Of a stretch of 64,000 bases of DNA, positions 33,475 through 44,869 are shown one piece after another. How positions within the stretch are numbered: position 1 is the stretch's first letter; every line of letters starts with the position of its first letter. Both the position numbers and the translations under genes were made by a program. Source of the DNA: Karstenula rhodostoma CBS 690.94 (taxonomy: Eukaryota > Ascomycota > Dothideomycetes > Pleosporales > Didymosphaeriaceae). The notes under the pieces are model-generated. The model did not search any database. It saw only the letters and a program-made list of their open reading frames with translations, and had not been told where the DNA came from. The DNA is taken from NCBI GenBank assembly GCA_010093485.1, contig MU001506.1, positions 558,001 to 622,000 on the forward strand, given 5' to 3'.

Positions 33475-34804
33475 AGCGCCACTTCGCTGTGTGCAGAGGG
33501 GAAGGGGATGGCTCTCCCCACACGCACGACACTTTGGCGCGAACGAGGATGCACCGTCCACCACTGCTCTCTTTCCCCAGAGCTTGGCTTGTCGTCAAGG
33601 CTTTGGCTTTGGGATTTGGCTGGATGCACACCCCCCAGCCGCCTCAACCACGCAGCGTAGCGCTTTCACAGCTCCACCGCGCGGTTTTGCCCCCAAACGC
33701 CGCGTCCCTACCCTCCCCATCCTACTCCAAACCGCGGGATGCATGAGGCCCGGAAACACACTCTACGTCGACTGCACCACCAGCCACGCCCTCGGGAAAG
33801 AATGACACCGGTCTTAGCGACACGGATGTTGCGCTGACGGTGAAAATCACAGCTATACTCGATAGAAAAAAAAAAGAAAGAGTGTGATGGATGTGAGGAG
33901 GGTAACAGCTACCACCTCGTATAGCCCAGAACATTCAAACCAAATCTAGACACGTAACGTTATTGCTGTATACGATACGATACCACACATGCAGTACGCA
34001 TCCACTCCCTCCTCCTCCTCCTCCAAGCTATTCCCTCCCACATCCCCTCATCGTATATAATGAGAGCCTATATCTAACAACCCTCAACCTGCAACACGCA
34101 CGTGACGCCTCCCCTGCGTCTCAACCCCACAAGCTTACCTACCGGATACCTACACCGCAACCAGCTCGTCCCGCCATGAACGCCTTAGCCATCCATCCGT
34201 CCATGTCTGCGGTGCGTGCCGCCAACACACCCTTGTTCACCGGTCCTTCACCGGCCGGGCTGCACGACCGCCCAGCCCAGCCCAGCCCAGCCGCAGGTGC
34301 AGGTGCAGGTGCAGGTGAGCCCTGCTTACTCCGACAGCTTAAGCGGTCGTCGCGTCAGCGAAGAAGCAGTCGCGCATGTAATTAATATGTGACGCGAATG
34401 TAAATGTAAATGTGGGATTACGTATCGTATGCTACACTACGACAGCGCCGTTTATGGTACGACGAGGGAGGAGGTGAGGTGCAAGTGCAAGTGCGGTATG
34501 CCGTACCAGCAAGGCGTTCGCCCCGGCAGGCTGGCAGGCTGTGAAAGCATACGTATGATGTATTTTTGACGTGACAAGACATGACATGAGGCCCGTGATA
34601 TCCCAACTCCGTCGCTGAATCGCGGGATATAACGTACATGTGGTTTGTCGAGGAAGAAGGAGAAGAAGCAAAAAGGGAGACAGGTAGAAAGGACATGGTC
34701 GTGAAAAGTCCGAGGCGGACCGCCGGCCTCAAGGATGGGGGTATGGGTATGGGGTATCTGGAGAGGAAGGTTGGTGGGTGGGAGAAGACTACGGTGCGGG
34801 CAGG
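33475..34804. other. Intergenic between convergent DPH4 and zinc-cluster gene
   Basis: Both flanking genes point into this 1.3-kb gap. It contains a (CTC)n run near 34008-34022, CAGCC repeats near 34272-34292 and a GCAGGT run near 34295-34315. Frames on either strand show no domain. Confidence 0.45.
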
Positions 34805-37681
34805 CTACTGTGGGAGCCAGAAGGACAGCAGGAAGGGCGCGACGAGGCGCGCCGTGTACTTCCCCTGGTTGGTGTGGGAGATGCTGACGCCCTGGCGCTG
34901 CTGGAGGTAGTCGACTGAAAAATTCTATTAGCAGGTGTTCTATACACTGATGGGGACGACAACACTCACTGTTCTCCTTGACCAACTGCGCAACCGACCT
35001 CACAAACGTCACCGACGTCTCGTCGCCGAACCCGGCCTCCTTCTCCCAGTCCTGCTCGCAGTCCCGCAGCGGGTTGCACTTGCGGTTGTACTTCCAGCGG
35101 AAGATCTGGCTCACAAAGTTCATGCGCTGGTCGACCTCGCGGTTGGCAATGTCGGCCTGGGCCTGGGCGTCGCGCGGGTCGAAGCTCTCCGTCACCGCGC
35201 GCGTGCCCATGACCTGGTGCGTGGTCTTCTGCTGGTCCTCCTGCGCCATCGCCATGCCGACAACGGCGACGAAGGCCGCGAGCCACTTGTCGCAGCCCTT
35301 GCTGGACTTGAAGATCTGCTGGAGTTTGTTGAGGACGAGGGCGAGTGTGGAGCGCTGCAGGCGGGCGAAAAAGTACTTGAGCTGGCGCGCCGTCATGCGG
35401 GGGGAGGTGTAGTTCTGCACGTAGGCGGAGGGGTCCGTGTAGGAGTGCATCTTGGAGAGGGTTTGGGTCTTGGACTCTTCGGCCATGGTGATCGTGTGTG
35501 ACATGATGTACGTGCAGACGATGAGGCGGAAGACCTCGCGCAGAAGCTTGGCCTGTAATTTGGTCAGCATGAAGCATGGTTGTGGATGAAACGCCAAACA
35601 TACCTCGTCATCGCTTTTTGGCTTGACTCGCGTCATAAGCTTGAAGAGACGGGGCGAGAAGTCATTATCGTCTTCCGCCCAACAGATGTCGCCAAAGGCA
35701 TCGAGGTGATTGTCGACGATGTCGTTCAGGTACTTGTCATACTTCTTCTCTTCGTTGTGGTTGATGTGTACCATGCCGAGAGCTGGACTTCGCTTCCTGA
35801 GCGTGTACCGCTCCTGGGTCTGGGGATTGGTCTGGTACTGCAACTGCACCAACAGTTCTTCACCTCGAGGCTGAAATTCGTACACCTTGACCTGAATGCG
35901 CGGCATTGTCTTCTGCTCGCAGGTCATGTATACGCTGATCTCCTGGCTGCCCCATTGATGGATGAACTGGGAGACGAAATGGGTCAGATGGCTATCCTCG
36001 TGGATCTGCATGACGAGCATGGGGAGGAAGTATTCTGAGAGCTCAATCAGCTTGATGCGAGAGCACCCAAGGCCACAATCAGCATTAGGGCGCTGAGCGC
36101 GCTTTATACAGCGTTCGCAAATGTCACCAGGTCCGCACTATCGAACATCAGTCTAAGTCGCAACGTGACGCGAGACGTCGTTCTCACCTTGTCGCGCTGT
36201 AGAACGCAGTGCCAGCAAGCAACGATCTTGCGCATGTCATGGGCTGCTTTTGCAACTTTTGGCTCCAAGTGGGTCCCTAATGTTCGTCCACCAGGCCTAC
36301 CAGTACTCCGTATTGGGCCTACTTGCCGACGAGCAGCTAGGCCTTCGGGGTCGGGTGAGAGTCCAGTGGCCGCCTCTGGGAGTGTCCTGCTCGGGGAGAA
36401 CTCTCCCATGGAGGGGGGAGGTGGTAAGATCTGGCCGAACGACTGGTGCGAATGCGACCCGCGGCGCTCCACACCGGGGTCGGACTGCTGATAGGAAGAA
36501 AACATACCCTCCGAGCCGCCAGGGCTTGAGGCCGAAGCGTACGGGCTAGCAGGCGACTGCAGATTGATCCGCGATGCCAACTCGATTGATGTGGCAATCG
36601 GCGATGGGTGCTGGTGCGAGGGTCTACGGCTCTCCATCTGTAGGACAGGTTTTGCATCATAGGGGGCGAAGCGTCGTGAGCTCGGAGATGGAGACGCCCT
36701 GTATATTCGCATTCCAACGGGACTGCTGTTGGGGTCATACGTATGGGTATGCACCTGGCTTTGGGTGACCGGTCGGCTTGGTTGCTGCTGAGCTAAGTTC
36801 TGGGTCGCTATCGGAAACAAGTCTTGCGGTGACGCCATAGGCTCATTAGGGGAGACAAGGTAGGTCGGATCAGTGTTGTTCATCGTCCAGAAGTCAACCT
36901 GGGGATTGATGAATGCCGAGTAGTCGAGAGGGTCAGTAGCAGGGTCGAACATAACGACGCCTGAACGGGGAACGTCGGGGCTTCGCATAGGTTGTTCACT
37001 GGTCCACGGAGCTGCCTGGTTTGTGAAAGTCTGTTCCTGATAGCTGTTGTACTGTGAAGGTACGAAAGCACTTGGTTGCGGTCGAGTTTGTGCATTGAAG
37101 GGTTGTGGTTGGAAATGCTGTGTACGAGCGGCCATTGTGGCATTGAGCGCTTCGGTCAAAGCTGCTCACTGTTAGTATCAGCGCCACAGGTAATATGCAG
37201 GATGCATGCCTTGGTCTGTGAAGGTTCCTTGGGCTGTGAAGGCTCCTTGGGCTGTAAGGAACATGTTTTGATCAACGGCTGTGAGAGGTCCGTGGGAAAC
37301 CTGGGTGGTCATGATGCTGCCGTTAGCTTGATAGATCTCACGCATCGGATGCGGATCCAGCGCAAATTCCTCAAAGCTATCGTTGTCCGGAGTTTTCACA
37401 GAGGTGGGAGAGTCGGAGGGGCTATCGCCATACACCAACTGCTCCGGGTACTGGCCTGGGGGCGGGTCTGGTCCTCGTGAGGCGTCACGACTCATAGGCG
37501 GGGTGCTAAGAGGGCCACCAGGAGACAGTCCAGTATGGTTGACCAAGGAAGTAGGCGTTTTCGATCGCTGCGCAGCATACTGGTCGTAGTTGCTGTAAAC
37601 ATCCAGGGCTACTGGTACCTCAGGCGCCATATGCGGCGGGTAGTAGTAGTTACCGTCCATGGTGAGCAAGCCGTCGGACAT
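34805..37681 (-). CDS. Fungal protein with internal zinc-cluster-like domain
   Basis: Five exons: 37210-37681, 36188-37161, 35604-36137, 34970-35552 and 34805-34914, giving 890 residues. The N-terminal ~460 residues are Pro/Gln/Ser-rich and probably disordered, like a transactivation region. The zinc motif is internal: CWHC (473-476), VLQRDK, a splice site, then C483, C489, C492, C503 and C507. Spacing is CX2CX6CX5CX2CX10CX3C, so it differs from the common cluster. The C-terminal 380 residues (RIQVKVYEFQPRGEELLVQL, HIDYLQQRQ-type end) look conserved but have no domain I can name. The intron at 37162-37209 has a GC donor with a perfect TACTAAC branch. The 51-nt intron at 35553-35603 is in frame without a stop. 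Probable nuclear regulator. Confidence 0.85.
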
Positions 37682-39122
37682 GGCCCTAGAAGGAACCTCT
37701 GGGGAGCTGAATATCTATCGCCTTGCAAAGTGCCTTGGGGAAGTGGGCCAGCGCCGGATCGACGAGCTGGCGGCCGGACGAGGAACGACCAGGACAACCC
37801 GTATTCGCGTGGATTACACGGCGAAGGAGCGGTAAGTAAGCCGATGAGACGGCTGGCCCTGCCAGTGCACGGGATTCGAAGACTCGAGAACAATGCGCAG
37901 CGAGGAAGAAACAACGATTCAGTCTCACTACGGCTGGGGAAGAAAGCGCTCAAAGATGATCAGACTCAGTGCTGGGCTCGATTCGTAGCACCCCTCAAAC
38001 CGGTGAAGGGCTGCGGGTGGATACTGCAGCTATCGGGTTTAGCTGCATACCACGCTGCACAGCATTCGCGTAGCACCAAACACAGACGGCGCGCGGCAAA
38101 AGCGAAAATCATGAATGGGGAGACTGGGATGCGACTGGGATGAGACTGCAAACTGACAGCAAATGTCGCCTCTCTGCTGGTGCAATGGGCAGAGACGTTG
38201 ATGCCTCAGGCTCATGGTGGTGAGGAGAAAATGCACTGCGCCACCGCCAACGGAGCCTTGCTAGCACCAAACGGAACGCGTGCATCAGCCCGGCATCTGA
38301 GCAGTGTGCTCAATCATCGTCGCGCGGCTCTGCTGCATTGACCGACTTCTTCGCAATGAGCACGAGCAGCCACGTCGCGCATGTCGCTGCGACGCTCAAG
38401 CCAGTCGTTTGGTCGGAGGTTGCTGGTCCTGGCAGTTTTCCACGAGCATGACAAAAGCGTCGGCTGCCGAGCGTGGAGAGGATCGGCGAATTGCCAGCGC
38501 ATGCATAGCTGGATACGAGCCGTGGCACGATGACCGCAGCGACACCCGGGAGCATTTTCGAGCAACTGAGAAACACCATACACAATGCCGCAGACTGGTT
38601 TCGGATCGCCGTTTGGGGCGGTGCGGTTTGGCTCCAGAAGCTTGTACGTCGCGGGACAGGAAGGTGGCTGCGTCCACACAGTGATACTTGAGATTCTGCC
38701 TCGCTGCGCAGAACGCTTGACGAGGGATGGTGCTGGTAGGCAGCGGGAGGGCGAAACGTTCCCGTGAAAACATGCTTTGCAGCAGTGCCAACAACAGTCG
38801 ACGGACGCAGCGCGAACGATGACTGGAAGTGTGGTGGTGAAATGCTCGTCTGTAGAGAAGAGAAGGCGCCCTTGGACGCGCGGGTGCAATGCTCCGAACA
38901 TTCCGAGGCTTACTTGTTTCGGCGAGACGCTCATTCCAGCCAACCATCTCGTCGGGCTACTGACTAATCCGAGCTCAACACCGCACCAACTGTTCCTTTC
39001 GGAACAAGCGACCTCTGCGCACGAGAACTCCGATCTCATACAGATCCCCACGTTTGCACTTGTGCCTAACATTCGCGTCTCACTCCACCTCACCTGCACT
39101 GCATTGTGTGGAGTGCCACGCA
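37682..39122. other. Divergent intergenic region between two zinc-cluster genes
   Basis: The genes on both sides start here and run outward, so about 1.4 kb holds two promoters and leaders. Long frames on both strands (for example minus 38314-39123) have no domain and look like chance. No RNA gene or mobile element was seen. Confidence 0.45.
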
Positions 39123-41544
39123 ATGCTGAGACGGAACGGCAAGCCTAGGTTGGTGCGACTCCGAAAAGCTTGAGCCGAAGCTTATACTGCCTCTAGGTCC
39201 TGCGAACCATGCCGAATATCAAAAATCCGCTGTGACCATGGAACCCCGACTTGCGAGAAATGCAAGACGCGAGGCTTCACAGAACAAGTCAGCTACCGCG
39301 GGCCACTTTCCGGGCGCCTCTTTGACAATCTCGCCAGTGCTTCTATCATCCGGCACCCATGACCAGGCCTGCTGGCGTGCCTCGTAAAAAACCGGAGCGA
39401 CGACGTCGCGCTTCAAACGCGCGTCAGAACGCGACGCGAGATGACGAGTCTCGACCATCTCTTAGTCTAAGTCCTACCGTGCTACGGAATGAAATTGGAG
39501 TTCCTTCCATCGTCAACGCATGGCCTACTCCTCCTGAATCTGCAACAAGGACTACCCAAACCACTTCCGACCCCAGGAGCTTCTATCTCGGGAGTACTAG
39601 CTATGCAAGTGTGTTCGCGCACGAGCAACCGCTTCCAAACGCCTTGCACGAACAGCTTTCTGCAAGCGCCCATGGAACACCTACCATCCAGGCTAGCGGG
39701 CTTGAGGGAACTCGCCATTGCCGTATGAGCGTTGGCAGCTTCGTCATATCCAAGTGTGAACAGTTTACCTTCTTGGAGCGGCTTGTGAGAACCTACTTCA
39801 AGATCAACCAAGGATCATCCATGATAGGTCCCTTGATCACCAATGCCTTGCCTCAAATGCGTAGGGACATTGAGTACATTACGTCCAATGCCGATAGCCA
39901 ATATCCCTTGCTAGCCGAGATCACAAAGAACAGTTCCCAGCCGCTGAAGGTTCCGCCGACCATGCTACCATCCGAGTTTCACACGCTTTTCACTGGTCCA
40001 AGCTTGCGGTGGGAAGCCATAGGCCTGATGATGGCGCTGGCGGCTTCGTGTGCACAGTTCTCTCCTCCAGACGATCCCGTCTTCACACTAGAAAACGGTG
40101 ATAGGGTAAACAAGGATGAATTCATCACGGACATGATACACGCCACCAACGACTGTATCACCCTTTGTCAAGTACATGGTGCCGTAAATGACATCATGGT
40201 ATGGCTTCTATACAACAACATGCTTGTACAGAGTAATTGGTATGGCGATAACTGTATGTCATCTCGCGTGTCTCCGTCATGGGAAACTAACGAATGTAGA
40301 TCATGGTGTATGGCGTCGCACAGGCGACGTTATCTCAGCACTTCACGCGGAAGGAATTCATTGCGAGAATGCAGTCGTGAATCCATGCGATGAACCTCTG
40401 TTCTTGCGCGAGTCGCGCAGGAGAATCTATGCTGCCGTGTATCGAACCGACAAAAGCTTGGCCGACTTCTTCGGGCGTCCACCTATGATGCACCAGCGGT
40501 ATAGTGACCGACCGCTACCTCTGGATCTTGACGACGAGGTCGCTACCTCCGACGACCATGCCATGGTGAATGAAGTTATATCCAAGCTCGATCCCGATGG
40601 GTGGGCTCTCGATGGTCAAATCAGGCCAGCCTCATGGATACGATTACGTGCGGCACTTGGTCGTGTCAAGGAGCGCTTCCTTGAAGCTTCGCTCACGGGA
40701 AAGAAAGATGTCTTTATGATTCAAGAGATAGAGTAAGTTGATACCACATCCCGAGAGGCAACATCGTGTTGGATGATCCAGATGCCCTTCATGGAATGTC
40801 TTATTGTGCAAGGCTCAGACTAACAGATACAGAGCAATACGCGAGCAACATCGAACAAACTGGGAGGCTTCGCCCGCCCACCTCAGATACGAGCTCTACG
40901 ACCACGAAGCAGTCTGGAGGACTCTCAAACCAAGAGCAGCCTTACGAATGATTGGAGCATACCTCGACCACTTACATGCCGGGTTCCAGATTCAACGTCT
41001 GTTTCGCCGCCACACCCAGAACGCTCTTCCGGCTCTCCTTGAAATCGCTATGAACCTCCTCTCCACCGCTCTCATTTTCAACAAAAACCGAAACCACGAA
41101 TACAACGTGCAGCGACACTTTGCTACCCTGGTTTTGTTCTATTGTCTACCCAGCGCTGGCGTCCTAGCGCTGGAACTCCGTCGCTGCACGCTGGAAAACA
41201 TACCGCTGCCAAATACCGTATCGCGCGCAGATATCATTCGCAATCTATCCGTGTTAATCTCATGCGTGGAGTGGGCCATCGTACCGGACGACGGCAACCA
41301 TCGTTTATGCAGCGAGCTCAACAAGATGATCGCCCTCGTCTTGGACGAAGTGCTCAACTACCAACCTCCCTCGAACGAGGGTCAACCCGACGGAACTCCA
41401 GCAGTGCTAGCCGGTGTCGGAGCTGGCTTCTTCGACCTCCCGATGATAGACGGCATGGAGCCTATCCCAACCGAGAGCGAGGACTTTCTGACCTGGCTGG
41501 ATAACGCGAACTGGAACAATACAGTGGGTCCAGGTCGCTTTTGA
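39123..41544 (+). CDS. Zn(II)2Cys6 fungal transcription factor
   Basis: Five exons: 39123-39148, 39197-39287, 39338-40253, 40300-40732 and 40827-41544, giving 727 residues. The zinc cluster is spread over the first three exons and only appears when they are joined: Cys at 11, 14, 21, 28, 31 and 40 (CX2CX6CX6CX2CX8C). A basic linker (RKKPERRRRASN) follows. The fungal middle homology region runs from about 150 to 480 (FLERLVRTYFKINQGSS, SLRWEAIGLMMALAASC, FLRESRRRIYAAVYRTDKS, FFGRPPMM). The C-terminal half is helical and ends in an acidic, Trp-containing tail (DFLTWLDNANWNN), a possible activation motif. Introns are 48, 50, 46 and 94 nt. The first donor, GTTGGT, is weak but gives a perfect frame. 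Target unknown. Confidence 0.9.
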
Positions 41545-42858
41545 GAGATGCATCAGAAGAGTTAATGAGCGCATAGTATCTCTTTTAATCTTTTGGGTTT
41601 TCCTATTAACGGCCTCACTTGTCTATGACGAATGGATAGAATGAATATCGGCATCGGGCTGTAATGAGCGAGCGTTTGGAGATACCCTGTGGCTGATGGC
41701 TGGGCTCGCAGGTCGACTACGAAAGCACCATCCGAAGCAGCATTTGCAAATTGAATTGAACAGAATAGAGAACGAAATATTCCATATAACTCCATCTACA
41801 ACAAACCTTGAAAACCATGATCCCACAGCGTACACCGGACGTTCATCCTCTACAGCCGTCACCCCTCCCACCCCCATCCCCAACCCCTCAAACATAAACA
41901 ATCACACCATCTACATCGCAACCCCGCCATCCATCCCCTTCCCATACCTTTCCCAGCCTTACCGCTTACCAGCCCCCCTCGGACCTCCCACCCCACCTAA
42001 CTCCGCTCCACCCCCCAACGCCGAACCCACACCCCCAAATCCGACCCGCGTCGCCCGAGCCACATGCAACCTCCCGCGCTCCCATTCGCCAACTCCAACA
42101 ACGATGCTCGGAGATGCGCAGGACGTCGGATTAAAAATTAAGGCTACCTAGGGGAGGGTTGGCGAGCGCTGCAATAGGGACGTGCGAATACCGACGTCCC
42201 TTGCGATCGTCGGACGTCTGCTTGGCCGCTGGAAGTGCTAAGTCACGTAGGGCGAATCAGGGCGGGACGGAGCTTGGATGGGTAGGGCCGTGTGTGTGGG
42301 CAAGATGTCGGATTAAACTTGAAACTACCCTACCCAAGAAAGATTGCGTGCGTGCGAACGCCGACAGACGTCCCTGCTCTGCTGCACGTGGGTCAGTACA
42401 CCGCATGCACCCTGCGATCATCGGACGCCTGCGTAGTCGCCGGTGTGGGAAGGAAGTGTAGGTTAGCGTAGGGCGAATCAGGGCGGTTCGGAGCTTAGAT
42501 GGGTAGGGGCGTGTTGCGTGGTTAGAGTCATGCTTGGTGGTGTTGTTACTCCGAAATGGGGGCGATGTGGAGGTGAGGTGGTTCAGAGATATGTATGTCG
42601 TGATTGGTGACGGCATGGTCGGTGAGGCAGTAGTGCAAGGTTGGGTTGGGGAGGGATATAAGAAGGGAGTGGTGCTGGGGGTAAGAAGGTAACACAGGGA
42701 GCATTACAAAGCCAGCCACCATCACCAAGCCAGCGACCTATCTTTTGTCTCTTCTCGTTCAGAACGACCAGCTCAGGACTGGATATAAGTACAAGACTCC
42801 ACTCGTGCGTACCGGAGCTATCAACCAATTCACCACATCAACGGCCACGAAACCCAAA
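41545..42858. other. Intergenic with a diverged direct duplication
   Basis: About 1.3 kb between the regulator and the small polyQ gene. It carries two related segments (42123-42300 and 42304-42521), listed separately. A C-rich frame at 41696-42151 is low-complexity and not supported. Confidence 0.45.
42123..42521. repeat. Two-copy diverged direct repeat, about 180 and 220 bp
   Basis: Copy A (42123-42300) and copy B (42304-42521) both begin GTCGGATTAAA. Both carry GTGCGAA, CCGAC, GACGTCCCT, TGCGATC, TCGGACG, CTGCGT/CTGCTT and GCGTAGGGCGAATCAGGGCGG-like blocks, and end GGAGCTT-GATGGGTAGGG. Copy B has about 40 bp extra (with CTGCTCTGCTGCACGTGGG) in the middle. There are no terminal inverted repeats and no coding content, so it may be part of an uncharacterised non-coding repeat. 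Confidence 0.8.
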
Positions 42859-43090
42859 ATGTCCCCAACCACAACCCGCGCGTCAACCGACACCGCCCCA
42901 CCACCATACTCTCCCTCCGAAACAGCTTCTCTCGCCTCGAAGAGCTCGAAATCAACACTCAAGCAACTGCTGCATAGAAAGTGTAGGTTCTCGCTCTGTC
43001 CTTCTGTGTGATGTGCTTGGCTAAAATTTGCGCGATATAGCATCGGACGGGTCGACGGCTAAGAAGAGCAGAGTGGACCGGCAGCAACAA

Positions 43091-43122
<32 letters not shown>

Positions 43123-43177
43123 TCATGATAAGGAGCCGTTTTGGGCTGCAGCGGTGTTGTGGACGTCGATGCGGTAG
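42859..43177 (+). CDS. Small polyglutamine protein, hypothetical
   Basis: Two exons, 42859-42982 and 43041-43177, with a 58-nt intron (GTAGGT ... GATATAG), give 86 residues. The N-terminal half is Ser/Thr/Pro-rich with PPPYSPSETASLASKSSKS. The second exon has a basic patch (STAKKSRVDR) and a run of about 13 Gln from CAA/CAG codons, then HHDKEPFWAAAVLWTSMR. I do not recognise the family; the SPSETASLAS style is common in small fungal proteins. The ATG at 42859 was chosen because the upstream in-frame ATG at 42745 lies in A/T-mixed leader sequence. Splice signals are good, but no homology supports it, so this is a moderate call. Confidence 0.55.
43081..43122. repeat. CAA/CAG trinucleotide repeat
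   Basis: About 13 glutamine codons (CAA first, then pure CAG) inside the small polyQ gene. Pure CAG tracts tend to change length. Confidence 0.9.
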
Positions 43178-44131
43178 CGGATGTGAACCTCGCAGTAGCC
43201 TTGGGAACCTCGTCGCTGGGAAATTAATTGTTTTGTGTTGATGTGGATCGTGGGTGAGGTGGTTGGTGGAGAGGGTTGATGTGCTGGGTGGAGTACGTGT
43301 CCGAGGGAGTGAGGGGAGAGGCGGTTTGGGGATGTGTATGGGCAGGATGATTTGTCGTCTGTGGGGTCTTTTATATTTTGCACGTTCGCGAGATTCAGAT
43401 ATTGCGATACCTGAGCTCAGATACGGCGGTGGGAAGCGGTGCGATTGCACTGCACGGGCTGTGTGGGAATGGATGTTTGGGATCTGGCTTGAGACTTACG
43501 TAGAACGACGAGAGGGATTAGGTGATTTAATGCTGTTATGTCACACAGAGTTCCTGTATTGCGTTTTGCCGCGGCTTGCAGAAGCTCGTGACGAGTCAAC
43601 AATTGAATGCCGTTATGTCTTGTGCCTTCGAAACATGAATCTCTCGATGTAACCCCAAATCCTCGCGCGAACGTGAAAAGGCCGCTATTCAGTACTTGAA
43701 GCTCAAGATGCGAAGACAGTTAAGCTCATGTCTGTGGCTTGTTCAAATAAGTAAGTGAGCACAGCGATGACTATCACCGACGATCTCTGGGGGACTTTGA
43801 CGACGTTCAGGTTGGGGTTTCTGGTGAGGTGTTTGTGCCTGTGGATGTGCTTGTGATCATTCACGTCCAAGGTAGTCCCATATTAAATCAACCTCTGTTC
43901 ATGCGTGCGGTTAGAAATGGCATAAAACCCTGGGCTTACATTGCGTGAAGATCCTGAAAGTGAAGGGTTGAATGTAAACAGTGAGGTTCACGAACCATAG
44001 TTGAGCGTAAACAGCTGCCGTCGACAAGAAAGGCAGGCGCGCTTCGTCAGCACTCACTCACCAACAACGCGCCTCAGAAGTATGCGACTATATATATCAA
44101 TGTTTTGGGGATTACTCTCGTGCGATACTCA

Positions 44132-44227
44132 GTCTACCTGGCGAGTTGGTCACCTACGTACCATATATCTGAACATTAAGTGGCCTTGCCTGAGTCAAGA
44201 GCGTGGGTTCGAGTCCCCGGCCAGACA
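44132..44227 (+). other. tRNA-like relic (A box and B box)
   Basis: TGGCGAGTTGG at 44139 resembles an A box, and GGTTCGAGTCC near 44206-44216 is a perfect B box. The flanking GTCT and AGAC at 44132-44135 and 44223-44226 can pair as an acceptor stem (five of seven pairs). The T stem pairs only in part, and no clear anticodon arm can be drawn. It may be a decayed tRNA gene (Leu/Ser style, long variable arm) or the head of a tRNA-derived SINE. Probably not functional. Confidence 0.35.
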
Positions 44228-44379
44228 TGTGAGCTCAATGTTCAACACCACCCTCTGTAAACACACCGGACTTTGGGTAATCCTGCCTGACTCAGTAGTG
44301 GGTGCGGTTGAGGGGTCGATGCCTCGGGCAGACGGGAGCTCATACTTGGTCCGTTACCATTTTTTGCGGCACATTATCT

Positions 44380-44740
44380 ATATGGACAGATATCAAAGCA
44401 CCTTAATATTGGATATACATTACTACACACACATATCACGCTTAAATATTAATCCTTTCCTGCCGTAGTAAACCTTAAATTACTTCTTCACTTGATTTTA
44501 TATTAATACAATTAGTATATGAGATAGGCTAAGTTTCTAAAATATGAATTGAGTTTATATCCTGTAGGGTGTTTATTCGCTTATAAAGTAGTTGTAATTA
44601 TTAGAAGCTTTACTTCGCTGCAACTATACATGCAGGAAAATAGTATAACAAGCGGCTTACGCAACAATAAAAATCTAGGTTGGCCTCAACCTATCCTAAG
44701 CCTGTATTAGGTTGTATTAACATGGTTAAGGATCTCTCCT
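44380..44740. other. AT-rich island, RIP-like
   Basis: Base composition changes sharply from GC-rich to long A/T runs (TTAATATTGG, TTTTATATTAATAC, AATATGAATTGAG). The tract is rich in TpA and poor in CpG, the mark of RIP on a repeat. No open frame or terminal repeat remains. It sits between the tRNA-like relic and the dead kinase. Confidence 0.65.
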
Positions 44741-44869
44741 AGTCGTTGAGCGTATGCTCATGCACAAGTTCCTCAGTTCGGGCCAGCACTTGGCTGCATG
44801 TCAGACGCGTGTTAGCGTTGGCGACTCAGGAACAACACTCACATATACTCCCAGCTCTCGTAAGAGGTC

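Larger units (their letters stand above)
43178..44745. other. Intergenic with tRNA-like relic and AT-rich island
   Basis: About 1.6 kb without a supported gene. A plus-strand frame 43254-43652 has no domain. The right part contains the tRNA-like element and a strongly AT-rich tract, both listed. Confidence 0.45.

Noticed and set aside
32766..33647. Minus-strand open frame of 293 codons over DPH4
   Set aside because: It is Ser/Pro-rich low complexity opposite a clear J-domain protein; a shadow of G-rich coding sequence.
38314..39123. Minus-strand open frame of 269 codons between two zinc-cluster genes
   Set aside because: It has no recognisable domain, odd composition (many Cys, Arg, Ser) and overlaps other equally long frames. 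I treat it as chance in a promoter region.
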